The notes beneath the pieces are model-generated. The model made no database searches and was not told where the DNA came from. It saw only the letters and a list, made by a program, of their open reading frames with translations. This document shows, piece after piece, positions 25,336 through 34,562 of a stretch of 64,000 nt of DNA. Each line of letters begins with the position of its first letter. The first letter of the stretch is position 1. The DNA comes from Chitinophaga niabensis (GTDB taxonomy: Bacteria > Bacteroidota > Bacteroidia > Chitinophagales > Chitinophagaceae). The position numbers were made by a program, and so were the translations under genes. The stretch lies in contig JAFIGY010000020.1 in the NCBI GenBank assembly GCA_017849435.1, positions 431,425-495,424 of the forward strand, in the 5' to 3' direction.

Positions 25336-26583
25336 TTAAAGTTCCAGCCATTTCCGCAGATCATTCATCGCCGCCACGGTGGTCATATCGATGTTGCGGG
25401 AACGATCGTAACGGAAATGATACCTCCTCGCGGCAATACGCCCTTTTCCTCCCGCCGCCACCCATACCGTGCCAACAGGCTTTTCGTCGCTGCCGCCATC
25501 CGGTCCCATGATCCCGGAAACGGCCATCACGCAATTGGTGTTCAGCACTTTCAAAGCACCTTCCGCCATTTCCCGCACGGTTTCTTCGCTCACAGCGCCG
25601 AACCGGTCCAGCGTAGCCTGCTGCACACCGAGCACATCGCGTTTGATCTCGTTGGCGTAGCTTACCACGCTCCCTTTGAAATAACGTGAGCTTCCCGCCA
25701 CGGCGGTGATCCGGCTCGCGATCTCGCCACCGGTACAGCTTTCCGCTGTGCCTACCGTGAGTTTTTTAGCCAGCAGTGTATTCCCCAGGATCACGCCCAT
25801 CGGAAGGTCTTCATCCGCCACCACGATATCCGTGAGCAGGGAGCGCATCTTCCCGAAAGCATCTTTCAATTCCGCGCCGGCGGTCAGTTTATCCGGAGAG
25901 ATGGTTGTGAGCCGGAGTTTGAGGATGCCGTAGCTGGGCAGGTAAGCCAGCCTGATGTGTGCGGGCAGGGCCGCTTCGAAATCTTTGATGCGTTCTGCCA
26001 CGAAGGATTCTCCGAGGCCTGCCGTCAGCAAAGTGTGATGCAGCAATGCAGGTGTTTGAAAACGCTGCTGCAGCTGCGGCAGCACATAGTCCTGCATCAT
26101 GCCTTTCATTTCGTTGGGCACACCGGGCATGGAAACGTATATCTTTCCATCTTTCTCAAACCACATTCCCGGCGCCGTTCCGCGTTTGTTGAAGATCGGC
26201 GTGCAAACATCCGGTATCATCGCCTGCTCCAGGTTCCTTTCCAGCAGCGCCAGTCCGCGGCTTTCGAAGATGTGTAGTACATTCTGCAACGCTTCCTGGT
26301 TCTGCACCAGCCTGCCGCCGAAATATTCACACAATACGGGCTTGGTGATATCATCCGCCGTAGGCCCCAATCCGCCGGTGAGAAGGATGATATGCGACTG
26401 ACGTCCTTCTTCCTCCAGCGCCCGGATGATCGCATCCCTGTCATCTCCCACCGCCACGCGGCGTTGCACCCAGATGCCGATCTCGTTCAGTCGTTGCGCC
26501 ATCCAGGCGGAGTTGGTATCGATCGTTTGCCCGATCAGCAGCTCGTCACCGATGGTAACAAGACTGGCATAAATCTTTTCCAT
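25336..26583 (-). CDS. cinA: CinA-like competence/damage-inducible protein (nicotinamide-nucleotide amidase)
   Basis: The protein has 415 residues, the normal two-domain length. The N-terminal MoCF-like domain has TIGDELLIGQTIDTNSAWMA and LLTGGLGPTADDIT. The C-terminal PncC domain begins VGTAESCTGGEIASRITAVAG and continues SVVSYANEIKRDVLGV, with SGIMGPDGGSDEKPVGTVW near the end. PncC deamidates nicotinamide mononucleotide to nicotinate mononucleotide; the N-terminal domain has ADP-ribose pyrophosphatase activity in some homologues. It lies 43 nt upstream of the E2 gene and 13 nt downstream of the thioesterase. Confidence 0.95.
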   Translation of the reverse strand: MEKIYASLVTIGDELLIGQTIDTNSAWMAQRLNEIGIWVQRRVAVGDDRDAIIRALEEEGRQSHIILLTGGLGPTADDITKPVLCEYFGGRLVQNQEALQNVLHIFESRGLALLERNLEQAMIPDVCTPIFNKRGTAPGMWFEKDGKIYVSMPGVPNEMKGMMQDYVLPQLQQRFQTPALLHHTLLTAGLGESFVAERIKDFEAALPAHIRLAYLPSYGILKLRLTTISPDKLTAGAELKDAFGKMRSLLTDIVVADEDLPMGVILGNTLLAKKLTVGTAESCTGGEIASRITAVAGSSRYFKGSVVSYANEIKRDVLGVQQATLDRFGAVSEETVREMAEGALKVLNTNCVMAVSGIMGPDGGSDEKPVGTVWVAAGGKGRIAARRYHFRYDRSRNIDMTTVAAMNDLRKWLEL

Positions 26584-26596
26584 GCTGCTGTGTTAT

Positions 26597-27007
26597 TTAT
26601 TCAAAAAATGCGGCCAGCTTCTCCCGCAGCGCCTCCGGCATGTGCATCCTTTTCTTGGCCGCGGCATCGATGAAAGCCAGCGTGGTAACGCCTACGTTCA
26701 GCAATTCCCCTTTCTGATTGTAGAGTTCGGAATGGAACTGGATCTTGTGACCGGCAGGTAGTTCTTTTAGTATAGTCTTCACCGTTATAACGTCATCATA
26801 GTAGGCGGGACGAAGGTATTTGACCTGCAATTCCGCTACCGGCATCATCACGCCCTGCTCCTCCAGTTCCCGGTAAGTAAAGCCCAGCTGGCGGATAGCA
26901 TCCGTACGGCCCACTTCGTAGTAAAGCGCATAATTCCCGTAGTAGAGATAGCCCATCTGATCCGTCTCCCCATACCGTACGCGTATATCGATCGTTGTAG
27001 TGTACAT
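26597..27007 (-). CDS. YbgC-type acyl-CoA thioesterase
   Basis: The ATG at 27007 gives 136 residues; a TTG nine bases upstream is less likely. The hotdog-fold signature is near the N-terminus: VRYGETDQMGYLYYGNYALYYE, whose Asp is the catalytic residue in the 4-hydroxybenzoyl-CoA thioesterase family. The strand DVITVKTILKELPAGHKIQFHSEL completes the fold. The usual role is release of short acyl groups or 4-hydroxybenzoate-like acids from CoA. It starts the minus-strand run toward cinA and E2. The start is separated from the DoxX gene by about 100 nt. Confidence 0.9.
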   Translation of the reverse strand: MYTTTIDIRVRYGETDQMGYLYYGNYALYYEVGRTDAIRQLGFTYRELEEQGVMMPVAELQVKYLRPAYYDDVITVKTILKELPAGHKIQFHSELYNQKGELLNVGVTTLAFIDAAAKKRMHMPEALREKLAAFFE

Positions 27008-27109
27008 GGTAAGCAATAAGAATTAAAAAAGGGAATCGAGGGTGTAAATGTAGGATATTCCTGCATGCACCGACTAATTCCCTTTTTGTTTTGTACGATA
27101 TGCCTGTTA

Positions 27110-27520
27110 CTATTTCCCGATAGCGCCGTCCACGGAGTATTTGCCGGGCCCGGTGATCAGGATGGCCACAAAGGCCAGCAGGAACAGGATCGGAAATTCC
27201 TGTTTCTCCATTCCGTCTGCTTTATGGATCATGAAAATGACTACGCTCATGCAGATGATCAGCGGAATGGTGGCGAGGCGCGTCACTAATCCCAATACCA
27301 GCAATCCTCCACAGAAAAATTCTGCGAATATGGTCAGCGCCAGCGAAGGTGTTTTACCGATGCCGAAGGGATCCGCGAACTGCGGTGCATAGCTGGAAAA
27401 ATGCTGCAGTTTGGGCCATCCGTGGCGGATCATGATAAGGCCGCCGAAACCTACACGCAGGATCAATTGGGTCAGATGTACAGCGCCATTTGAGAAGCGG
27501 GCAGACAATAGTTTTTTCAT
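27110..27520 (-). CDS. DoxX family membrane protein
   Basis: The protein has 136 residues with four membrane segments. The first contains LILRVGFGGLIMIRHGWPKL, a typical DoxX start. The conserved loop EFFCGGLLVLGLVTRLATIPLIICMSV occupies the centre, and ILFLLAFVAILITGPGKYSVDG the end. DoxX-like proteins are common small membrane proteins; some act with thiol- or sulfur-oxidising enzymes, but a function cannot be claimed here. It is the first gene left of the 372-bp gap with DnaA boxes and is transcribed away from it. Confidence 0.9.
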   Translation of the reverse strand: MKKLLSARFSNGAVHLTQLILRVGFGGLIMIRHGWPKLQHFSSYAPQFADPFGIGKTPSLALTIFAEFFCGGLLVLGLVTRLATIPLIICMSVVIFMIHKADGMEKQEFPILFLLAFVAILITGPGKYSVDGAIGK

Positions 27521-27583
27521 ACTCGATAATTGGTTTGATTCTTGTTAGAAAAGGCAGTTTGCAGTTGCAGTTGATATGGATTC

Positions 27584-27718
27584 AAATTTAAAGAGAATAT
27601 CATATATATCGCAATAAAAATCAAATTTCGGTAGCCAACAAGAGAAAAATTATGAAAACCTGTTGGGACGCGGGAATAGTTATCCACATCCGGCAGTTTA
27701 TCCACATCACGTAGATAA
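27584..27718. other. Candidate DnaA-binding region: AT-rich stretch plus two perfect DnaA boxes
   Basis: The 372-bp gap between the divergent DoxX and TPR genes holds two direct copies of the consensus DnaA box TTATCCACA, at 27680-27688 and 27698-27706, with starts 18 bp apart. A weaker box (CGTAGATAA, reverse complement TTATCTACG) lies at 27710-27718 in the opposite orientation. About 55 bp to the left is an AT-rich stretch, roughly 27584-27628, containing ATATCATATATATCG. This is the layout of a bacterial origin (unwinding element next to DnaA boxes) but also of a DnaA-regulated promoter. The rest of the gap (27720-27892) shows only a possible -7 element. Confidence 0.45.
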
Positions 27719-27748
27719 CCTGCATCGGGGAAAGACAGTATAAAAAAT

Positions 27749-27756
27749 TATATTTG
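27749..27756 (+). promoter_or_regulatory. Possible -7 promoter element of the TPR gene
   Basis: TATATTTG fits TAnnTTTG and would give a leader of about 130 nt to the ATG at 27893. No -33 TTTG is present at the expected distance. Confidence 0.3.
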
Positions 27757-27892
27757 CCCGGTTTGTAAACTCCGGACTTTGCCAATTTCAGTCCAGGGAG
27801 CAGGGCCCGGAAAATGCAGCGCAGGCCCACTTCTGAAATAATTTCGGCCGAACGCCGTTTAAACAGGTATTACAGGAAATAACACATAAAGC

Positions 27893-30800
27893 ATGAAGCT
27901 ATTCACTCGAAAGAACTGCTCTCTTCCATCATTGCATGTACTCTTCCTTCTGGCAGGTATAACGGGTGCAACGGCTGTAAAAGCGCAGCAGACACGCGTT
28001 TACACGGAACCGGACAAGATATTCAAAGAAGCACAGCAATTGTACCGCGAAGGGAAATATGCCGTATCCATGCAATTATTCAGGCAAACCATCGATGAGA
28101 TCGGTTATTTCCAGGAAACCAACCGTTCCCTGGTGAATACGGATGCGCACTATTACTACGCCATGTGCGCACTCAGATTGCAGAACGCGGATGCGGAAAA
28201 AAAAGCGCTGGATTTTATCGGGCGATACAATAACAGCGCCCGGGAACAGATGATCAGCTTCGAGCTGGCGCGGTTCTATTTCCGCCGCAACAAACTGACG
28301 GAAGCAATCCCTTACTACGAAACCGCCAGTATTGACAATCTTTCCAATGAAGACATCGCGGACGCGAAATTCGAGCTGGCCTATTGTTATTTTAACGTGA
28401 AGGATTTCAGGAAAGCCCAGCCGCTTTTTGCTTCCATCAAGGAAATACAGAACAAATACTATATCCCCGCCAATTATTACTACGGCTTTATTTCCTACTA
28501 CAACAAACAGTACGATGCCGCGCTCACCAGCTTCCAGCGCGTGCAGAACGAGCCGAAATACGCCGCCGTGGTCCCGTATTACATTGCAGAGATATTCTAC
28601 TTCCAGGGCAAGCGCGACCAGCTGATCTCCTATGCGGAGCCGCTGATCCGTAAAGGGAACATGTATTATGAAGGAGAGTTGAAGCAACTGGTGGGACAAG
28701 CCTATTTCGAGAAAAAAGAGTATGCCAAAGCGTTGCCCTACCTGCAGGAATATCAGGAAAATGCGGAAGAAGTGCGGAAGGAAGATGTATACCAGCTTTC
28801 CTACGCCTACTATCAAACCGCCAACCTGGATAAAGCGATCAAAGGGTTTAAGCAATTGAGCAGCGAGAAAGACTCCTTAGGCCAGAACTCCATGTATCTG
28901 CTCGGTGACTGCTACCTCAGGACCGGCCAGAAAGCCAACGCCCGCAACGCTTTCGCGTTCTGCGCCCGTAACAGCTCCAACCCAAAGCAACAGGAAATAT
29001 CCCGCTTCAACTACGGGAAACTTTCTTTTGAACTCGGCTACCAGGACGCGGCCATCACAGAACTCACCGGCTTCCTGAACACCTACCCCCGTTCCGAATA
29101 CACCAAAGAAACCCGGGAGATACTGGTGCAGCTCTTTGCCAATACGAACAATTACAAAGATGCCCTCGCTATCATGGACATGCTGCCGGAGAAAAGTCCC
29201 GCCGTTTTGAAAGCCTACCAGAAAATTGCCTACGGCCGCGCTACCCAGCTGGTGAACGACCAGCAGCTGGCCGAAGCAGACCGCCTGCTGAATATCGCGC
29301 TGGCCAATCCTTACGACCCGCAGATTTCCCAGCTCGCACAATTCTGGAAAGCGGAGATCGCATTGCGGCAGAATAACACGGATAAAGCGATCAGCAGCCT
29401 GCAGGCTTACTTCAGCAGCGGATCCGCTCCGGTTTCCGGCGAAGCCAATACGCAGACTGCCAGCTACAACATGGGCTACAGCCTGTTGAAAAAAGAACAA
29501 TATGCCAACGCACTGCCTTACTTCGAGTCCGCCCAGAAAGCAAGCGGACCGAATGCCGGCCGTATCACGAACGATGCGTTGCTTCGCTCCGCGGATTGTT
29601 ACTATATGCTGCGGGACTTCCCCAAAGCCACCGCGCTGTACGACCGTATCATCAGCGCCAATGATCCCGGCGCGGATTATGCCACCTATCAGAAAAGTAT
29701 CATTCTCGGTATTCAGGGCAAGCATAGTGACAAGCTCAACCTGCTCAAACAACTCGCCACGAAATATCCCGGCTCCACCTTCAACAACGACGCGGAAGTG
29801 GAGATCGCAGATACTTACCTCAGCGATGAACGTTTTAACGAAGCCATCCCTTACCTGAAGAATGTACTGCAAAAACAACCCAACGGGCCCAATGCCCCCA
29901 AGGCATTGCTGAAGCTGGGATTGGCATATTTCAATACGGATCAGGACAATACAGCCCTGCAATATTTCCGCCAGGTAGTAGAGAAATTCCCGAACTCTGC
30001 AGAAGCAACCGAAGCCCTGCAGAGCATCCGCACCATTTATGTGGATCAGGGTAAAACAGATGAATATCTTGCGCTTCTCAAAGCGGCCGGTAAAACCGTG
30101 TCCGTTTCAGCAGAAGACTCCATCAGCTACGCCGCTGCGGAGAACCGCTTCAGCAACGGAGATTACGCAGGCGCCATCACCGCCTTCACCGGTTATCTGC
30201 AGAAATATCCGAACGGCCAGTTCGCGCTGCAGGCCAGCTTCTACAAAGCGGAATGCCTATACAATAATAAGGATTACACCAGCGCGTTGCCTGCTTACGA
30301 ATTCGTGCTCTCCCGTGGTAACAGCCCCTTCGCGGAAAGGGCCGCGCTGCAGGCCGCTTATCTGAACTATTACCAGGTGAAAGATTACGCGAAAGCGAAA
30401 ACATATTACCAGCAGTTGCAAAGTTTTGCTACCACCAAAGAGAATACCCTTGCTGCGCTTCGGGGATTGTTGCGAAGTAATTATCAGCTGGGCAGTTGGG
30501 ATGATGTAAGCCCGCTGGCAGAACAGCTACTGTCCTCCAGCAATATCAGTACAGACGATCAGATCATCGGGCACTTCTACCTCGGCAAGGCGCAACAGAT
30601 AAAGCAGCGGTTTGATGAAGCAATCAGCGAATACAAGATTGTGACAGGTTTAACCAAATCCGAGATCGGCGCGGAAGCGCGTTACGGGATCGCCAAATGT
30701 TATCTGGACAAAAACGATCTTGCTGCTGCGGAGAAAGCAGGGTTTGATGTGATCAAGAATACATCTTCGTATGAAGTATGGACGGCCAGGGCTTATATCC

Positions 30801-30961
30801 TCCTTGGGGATGTATACGCCCGCCAGAAAGATTATTTCAACGCTAAGGCTACCTTCCAGAGCATCGCGGAAAACTGTCCGATACCTGAGCTGAAAGCCGA
30901 AGCCAAAGAAAAACTGGCGAAAGTGGAAGCAGAAGAAAAAGCCGGATCGAAGATTAAATAA
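27893..30961 (+). CDS. Large tetratricopeptide-repeat periplasmic protein
   Basis: The protein has 1,022 residues. A signal peptide ends at about residue 32 (VKAQQ). The rest is an almost continuous array of TPR-type helical pairs; recognisable units include YREGKYAVSMQLFRQTIDE, KKEYAKALPYLQEYQENAEE and FNEAIPYLKNVLQKQPNGPNAPKALLKLG. It has no enzymatic domain. Such proteins act as scaffolds. The next two genes encode an outer-membrane barrel and a membrane-anchored HU/SPOR protein, so it could be the periplasmic scaffold of an envelope complex (inference from synteny only). It starts the plus-strand run right of the DnaA-box gap. Confidence 0.88.
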   Translation: MKLFTRKNCSLPSLHVLFLLAGITGATAVKAQQTRVYTEPDKIFKEAQQLYREGKYAVSMQLFRQTIDEIGYFQETNRSLVNTDAHYYYAMCALRLQNADAEKKALDFIGRYNNSAREQMISFELARFYFRRNKLTEAIPYYETASIDNLSNEDIADAKFELAYCYFNVKDFRKAQPLFASIKEIQNKYYIPANYYYGFISYYNKQYDAALTSFQRVQNEPKYAAVVPYYIAEIFYFQGKRDQLISYAEPLIRKGNMYYEGELKQLVGQAYFEKKEYAKALPYLQEYQENAEEVRKEDVYQLSYAYYQTANLDKAIKGFKQLSSEKDSLGQNSMYLLGDCYLRTGQKANARNAFAFCARNSSNPKQQEISRFNYGKLSFELGYQDAAITELTGFLNTYPRSEYTKETREILVQLFANTNNYKDALAIMDMLPEKSPAVLKAYQKIAYGRATQLVNDQQLAEADRLLNIALANPYDPQISQLAQFWKAEIALRQNNTDKAISSLQAYFSSGSAPVSGEANTQTASYNMGYSLLKKEQYANALPYFESAQKASGPNAGRITNDALLRSADCYYMLRDFPKATALYDRIISANDPGADYATYQKSIILGIQGKHSDKLNLLKQLATKYPGSTFNNDAEVEIADTYLSDERFNEAIPYLKNVLQKQPNGPNAPKALLKLGLAYFNTDQDNTALQYFRQVVEKFPNSAEATEALQSIRTIYVDQGKTDEYLALLKAAGKTVSVSAEDSISYAAAENRFSNGDYAGAITAFTGYLQKYPNGQFALQASFYKAECLYNNKDYTSALPAYEFVLSRGNSPFAERAALQAAYLNYYQVKDYAKAKTYYQQLQSFATTKENTLAALRGLLRSNYQLGSWDDVSPLAEQLLSSSNISTDDQIIGHFYLGKAQQIKQRFDEAISEYKIVTGLTKSEIGAEARYGIAKCYLDKNDLAAAEKAGFDVIKNTSSYEVWTARAYILLGDVYARQKDYFNAKATFQSIAENCPIPELKAEAKEKLAKVEAEEKAGSKIK

Positions 30962-30978
30962 TTTTATCAATAACAGCT

Positions 30979-32628
30979 ATGCATCTTACCAATCGATATA
31001 CATTCAGATTTCTCCTTGCGCTCGGCACAGGGCTGTGTTTACAACTGACCGCCTCGGCCCAGAAGAAAGACACGCTCAAACAGGAAACGATCGATATCAT
31101 TTCCAAATACCAGCCCAAACTGCCCAACGCAGCCAAACTCAACCTCACGGCTTCCCTTCCCTACGGGGATACAAGCCGTCCGGTACTCGGCTACCAGGTA
31201 CCGGCGCTGAACCTCTACTTCATGTACCAGCCGGTTCCGCTCCGGCCGCTTGCATTGGGAAAGGATACTTCCGGCACACAGCTGCAGAACAATTACGTGA
31301 AGCTTGGTTACGGCAACTATTCCACACCGCTTGTACAGGCAGGTTTCGGCACCGGTCGTGCGGATAAATACAACCTCGGACTGTTTTTCAACTACACGTC
31401 TTCCAAAGGCGATATCGAAAATCAGGACTACAGCGTAATCAATGTACTTGGCTCCGGCACCTATTTCTCTCCCCTGCTGGAAGTGAATGGCAGTGTGGGT
31501 TACAACCGCAACCAGGTATATTACTATGGATATGATCACAGCAAGTATTCCTTCAAAAAGGCTGACATCAGTCAGGCCTTCAATGAAGTGATCGCAAAAG
31601 TGGGCGTGAAGAACAGGCCGCAGAATGACTGGGCCTTTAAAGTGAGTCCACAGGCCGAGTTCATCATTTTCGGCGATTCCTACAAACGCATGGAGAACAC
31701 GGTAGTGCTAAAAGCGCCCATCCGCAAACAATTGTTCGAAGATATCTGGATCAAAGCCGAAGGCATGCTGGACCTGAGCACTTTCAAACAGGATAACAAC
31801 AATCAGGTCAACAATAACGTGGCCGCCATCCATCCTGCCGTAGAAGTAACCAAACCGGGCTTTATGCTGCATGCAGGCGTAAATCCTACCTGGACCAACT
31901 CCAAGTTCTATCTTCTGCCTGACATCGTGAATGAATCCCATCTGATCCGTAAAAAGCTGATCCTCAGCAGCGGATGGATCTCTTATATCGACAAGAACAA
32001 CTTCCGTAACCTCGCTAACAGAAACCCTTTCTTCGGCACGTATGACATGAGCCTGGTGAAGAATACCCGTGTGGAAGAAAAATACACCGGCATCAAAGGT
32101 ACACTGGGCAAGCATTTCACTTATAACACCAAATTCTCCGCCGTTACCTGGTACGATCTGCCGCTGTTTGTGAACGATGCCGTTGACGGGAAGAAGTTTG
32201 ATATCCGGAATGAGGAAGAGCTGCACGCCTTCCAGGTACATGCGGAAGTAGGATATATTCAGGAGGAGAAGTTCCAGGTACGCCTGAACATTGACTGGTA
32301 CAACTATCACAAGCAGAAAACCGAGCTGAAACCCTGGCATCTGCAGCCATTCCAGGCCAATCTGTATGCACAGTATTCATTCGGGAAGAATTTCCACCTG
32401 AATGCCAACCTGTATACACTGAACGGCAGTTATTACCTGCTGCCCAACAATGATTTCGGGAAAACCAAATCTGTGCAGGACCTGAATGCGGGGGCTACGT
32501 ATAACATCGGTAAGAACCTGAACCTCTGGCTCAATGCGAACAACCTCTTCAATTCCAAATACCAGCGTTGGTATGGATATCCGTCTTACGGATTCAATAT
32601 ACTGGGAGGTGTAACGCTTAAGTTTTAA
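30979..32628 (+). CDS. Outer-membrane beta-barrel protein (TonB-dependent receptor-like)
   Basis: The protein has 549 residues with a signal peptide ending in TASAQ at about residue 27. Most of the chain is alternating strand sequence with aromatic-flanked beta strands. The C-terminal part, LNLWLNANNLFNSKYQRWYGYPSYGFNILGGVTLKF, is like the last strands of TonB-dependent receptors, with terminal Phe. It is shorter than full receptors and lacks a clear plug domain or TonB box. It could be a plugless barrel. It lies 17 nt after the TPR gene and 37 nt before the HU-like gene, so all three are likely one operon. Confidence 0.85.
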   Translation: MHLTNRYTFRFLLALGTGLCLQLTASAQKKDTLKQETIDIISKYQPKLPNAAKLNLTASLPYGDTSRPVLGYQVPALNLYFMYQPVPLRPLALGKDTSGTQLQNNYVKLGYGNYSTPLVQAGFGTGRADKYNLGLFFNYTSSKGDIENQDYSVINVLGSGTYFSPLLEVNGSVGYNRNQVYYYGYDHSKYSFKKADISQAFNEVIAKVGVKNRPQNDWAFKVSPQAEFIIFGDSYKRMENTVVLKAPIRKQLFEDIWIKAEGMLDLSTFKQDNNNQVNNNVAAIHPAVEVTKPGFMLHAGVNPTWTNSKFYLLPDIVNESHLIRKKLILSSGWISYIDKNNFRNLANRNPFFGTYDMSLVKNTRVEEKYTGIKGTLGKHFTYNTKFSAVTWYDLPLFVNDAVDGKKFDIRNEEELHAFQVHAEVGYIQEEKFQVRLNIDWYNYHKQKTELKPWHLQPFQANLYAQYSFGKNFHLNANLYTLNGSYYLLPNNDFGKTKSVQDLNAGATYNIGKNLNLWLNANNLFNSKYQRWYGYPSYGFNILGGVTLKF

Positions 32629-32665
32629 ATTCCGTAAACTTGCACTCAAAATTGTTCAGGCTTAC

Positions 32666-33586
32666 ATGTTACAGCAATACATCACTGAAGTTCTCTTTAA
32701 GCAACAGGCGTGTTCCATTCCGCAGGTAGGGACTTTTACGATCCAGCATATTCCTGCGCACTTTTCGGTGGTGGATCAGGCATTAACGCCGCCCCGCCAG
32801 CAGGTGAACTTCGAGACCCGCTGGGAAGATGACGGTTCCTGCATGCAATGGATCTCCCAGAAAGAGAACCTCGTGGAAGCTGTAGCAAGGATGAAGCTGG
32901 ACAAATACCTGCAACAATTCCGGGAAAGCCTGCAAACCGGCCAGCCTATTGAATTACAAGGCATCGGCTCGCTCCGCCTGGACCCCTTCGGCCAGATCCG
33001 CTTCACTCCGCAGGAACTCCCTGACACCTGGCAACCCATTTCTTTACAGCCCGTACTTCGCCCCGAAATAGCGCCGAAAGTACTGCAGGGTAATACGGAA
33101 GTGGTGAACCAGGAAGTAGTGGAACATCTGTCTGTGGTACCGGAAGAATTTGAAAGCCAGGGCAGGTTCAGATGGTGGTGGATAGTCGTACCCGCACTGC
33201 TGATCGCAGCGGGACTGAGTTTTTATCTGTTAAGAGATCAATTCAAAGGTTATAGCGTGTCAGGCACCAAACAGCCGGACACTCCTGCTGTAGCTGTTCA
33301 GCTGCCGCCGGACTCCGTGCAGCAGATCCGCGAAGCAGCCGCCCCTCCGCACAGTGATTCCATCTCTTACTTTGTGGTGTTCCAGACCTACAAGATCAGG
33401 GCTACTGCAGAGAAAAGTCGTGCCAACCGCATCCAGTGGGGTTATCCGGAAGTGGTGCTGTATGCGTCCAAAGACTCTACCCTGTTCAACCTGGCAGTGC
33501 CTTTCCGTACTTTACCGGCGGATACGACGATGGCAAAAGATTCCGTAGCGCGGAAGTTCAAAGCCCCGGTGCATATAGAGTATTAG
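32666..33586 (+). CDS. HU-CCDC81-like domain protein with membrane helix and SPOR-like C-terminus
   Basis: The protein has 306 residues. Residues 1-117 form a tandem HU-like fold of the bacterial CCDC81 type: LQQYITEVLFKQQACSIPQVGTF, then VEAVARMKLDKYLQQFRESL and IELQGIGSLRLDPFGQIRF. A membrane helix is at 169-189 (WWWIVVPALLIAAGLSFYLL). Residues about 234-300 are SPOR-like (SYFVVFQTYKIRATAEKSRA). This puts the HU-like part in the cytoplasm and a possible peptidoglycan-binding domain in the periplasm, as described for related proteins. Its stop overlaps the end of the convergent reductase gene by 4 nt. Confidence 0.88.
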   Translation: MLQQYITEVLFKQQACSIPQVGTFTIQHIPAHFSVVDQALTPPRQQVNFETRWEDDGSCMQWISQKENLVEAVARMKLDKYLQQFRESLQTGQPIELQGIGSLRLDPFGQIRFTPQELPDTWQPISLQPVLRPEIAPKVLQGNTEVVNQEVVEHLSVVPEEFESQGRFRWWWIVVPALLIAAGLSFYLLRDQFKGYSVSGTKQPDTPAVAVQLPPDSVQQIREAAAPPHSDSISYFVVFQTYKIRATAEKSRANRIQWGYPEVVLYASKDSTLFNLAVPFRTLPADTTMAKDSVARKFKAPVHIEY

Positions 33587-34494
33587 GATTTGGCTGTGCC
33601 AAGCTGCGCCAGCACGATCCTGAGACCTTCTTCAAAACTGTGGGGAGAAAAACCCAGTTCCCGCTCTGCTTTTTCAATCACAAACCCGGTTTTGGCGGGC
33701 CTTTGCGCCGGTTGCCGGAAACTGGAAGCATCTACTTTTTCAAACAACTGCGTATCCAACCCAAGGTAAGTGGCTACCTGAAGAGCCATATCATAGGGAG
33801 TTAGCATGTCCCGGCCGGAAATGTGGTAAACACCTTCCGCCTGTTTATCCAATATCAGTTTGCAACCTTCTGCAAGGTCCTGCACCAAAGTGGGAGTTCT
33901 CCACTGATCCACCACCACTTTCAGCTTTTTCTTTTGCTCGAGATTGTTCTTTACCCAGGTGATAATGTTACTGCGGCGGGGATCGTCGGCAAGGCCGTAT
34001 ACCAGTACGGTTCGGGCGATGGCCCAGGGCACCTTCGCCTGCCTGACGATGCGTTCGGCCGCTACTTTGCTGGCGCCGTAATAATTGACAGGATTCACAG
34101 GATCATCTTCGCGGTAGGGGCCTTCCAGTCCGTCAAATACAAAGTCCGTAGAAAGGAAGAGAAAAAAGGAACCGGCTTTCTCGGCGCCCTGCAGCAAATA
34201 ACGTGTAGCCGTAACATTAGTGTTCCAACAACTGTCTTTACTCCGCTCACAATCATCCGCCTGCGTCATTGCTCCTGCATGTACGATCGCATCCGGTTTA
34301 TGTCTTTCCACCAGCCCTTTTACCGCAGCTTCGTCCAGCAGGTTCACCGATTCGTATTGATACCCGTTCTGAAGGTGCAGCCTGTTCGCTCCCCTGCCCG
34401 TGGCTACCACTTCATAGGCCGGCAATGCAGCCAGTTTTTGCACCAGGTATTGTCCCAGCAATCCGTTACTTCCTGTGATTAGAACTTTCATCAT
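33583..34494 (-). CDS. dTDP-4-dehydrorhamnose reductase-like SDR oxidoreductase
   Basis: The protein has 303 residues. The NAD(P)-binding motif MKVLITGSNGLLGQYLV is at the N-terminus (a second ATG three bases in is an alternative start). The catalytic Tyr and Lys are in NYYGASKVAAERIV at about 150-163, with STDFVFDG just upstream. The C-terminal region has GVYHISGRDMLTPYDMALQVA. This is the RmlD/RfbD-type extended SDR. The usual product is dTDP-L-rhamnose, but no rmlABC genes are adjacent, so the sugar is uncertain. It lies downstream of the S9A gene on the same strand, behind that gene's terminator. Confidence 0.88.
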   Translation of the reverse strand: MMKVLITGSNGLLGQYLVQKLAALPAYEVVATGRGANRLHLQNGYQYESVNLLDEAAVKGLVERHKPDAIVHAGAMTQADDCERSKDSCWNTNVTATRYLLQGAEKAGSFFLFLSTDFVFDGLEGPYREDDPVNPVNYYGASKVAAERIVRQAKVPWAIARTVLVYGLADDPRRSNIITWVKNNLEQKKKLKVVVDQWRTPTLVQDLAEGCKLILDKQAEGVYHISGRDMLTPYDMALQVATYLGLDTQLFEKVDASSFRQPAQRPAKTGFVIEKAERELGFSPHSFEEGLRIVLAQLGTAKS

Positions 34495-34507
34495 GTTAAT
34501 ATACTAA

Positions 34508-34539
34508 AACGCCGCGTAACAGAGTGTATACGCGGCGTT
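34508..34539 (-). terminator. Terminator of the S9A gene
   Basis: An 11-bp perfect stem (AACGCCGCGTA / TACGCGGCGTT) with a 10-nt loop lies between the S9A stop and the SDR start. On the minus strand it is followed by TTTAGT, a short U-tract. Confidence 0.7.
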
Positions 34540-34562
34540 ATTCCGGGGATTTTTAATTTCTT

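Noticed and set aside
24084..25511. Long plus-strand open frame of 475 codons
   Set aside because: It is antisense to the E2 gene and part of cinA; its translation has no domain, while the minus strand carries complete lipoyl and catalytic motifs.
28877..29962. Minus-strand open frame of 361 codons within the large TPR gene
   Set aside because: It is a shadow of the GC-rich TPR repeats on the plus strand.
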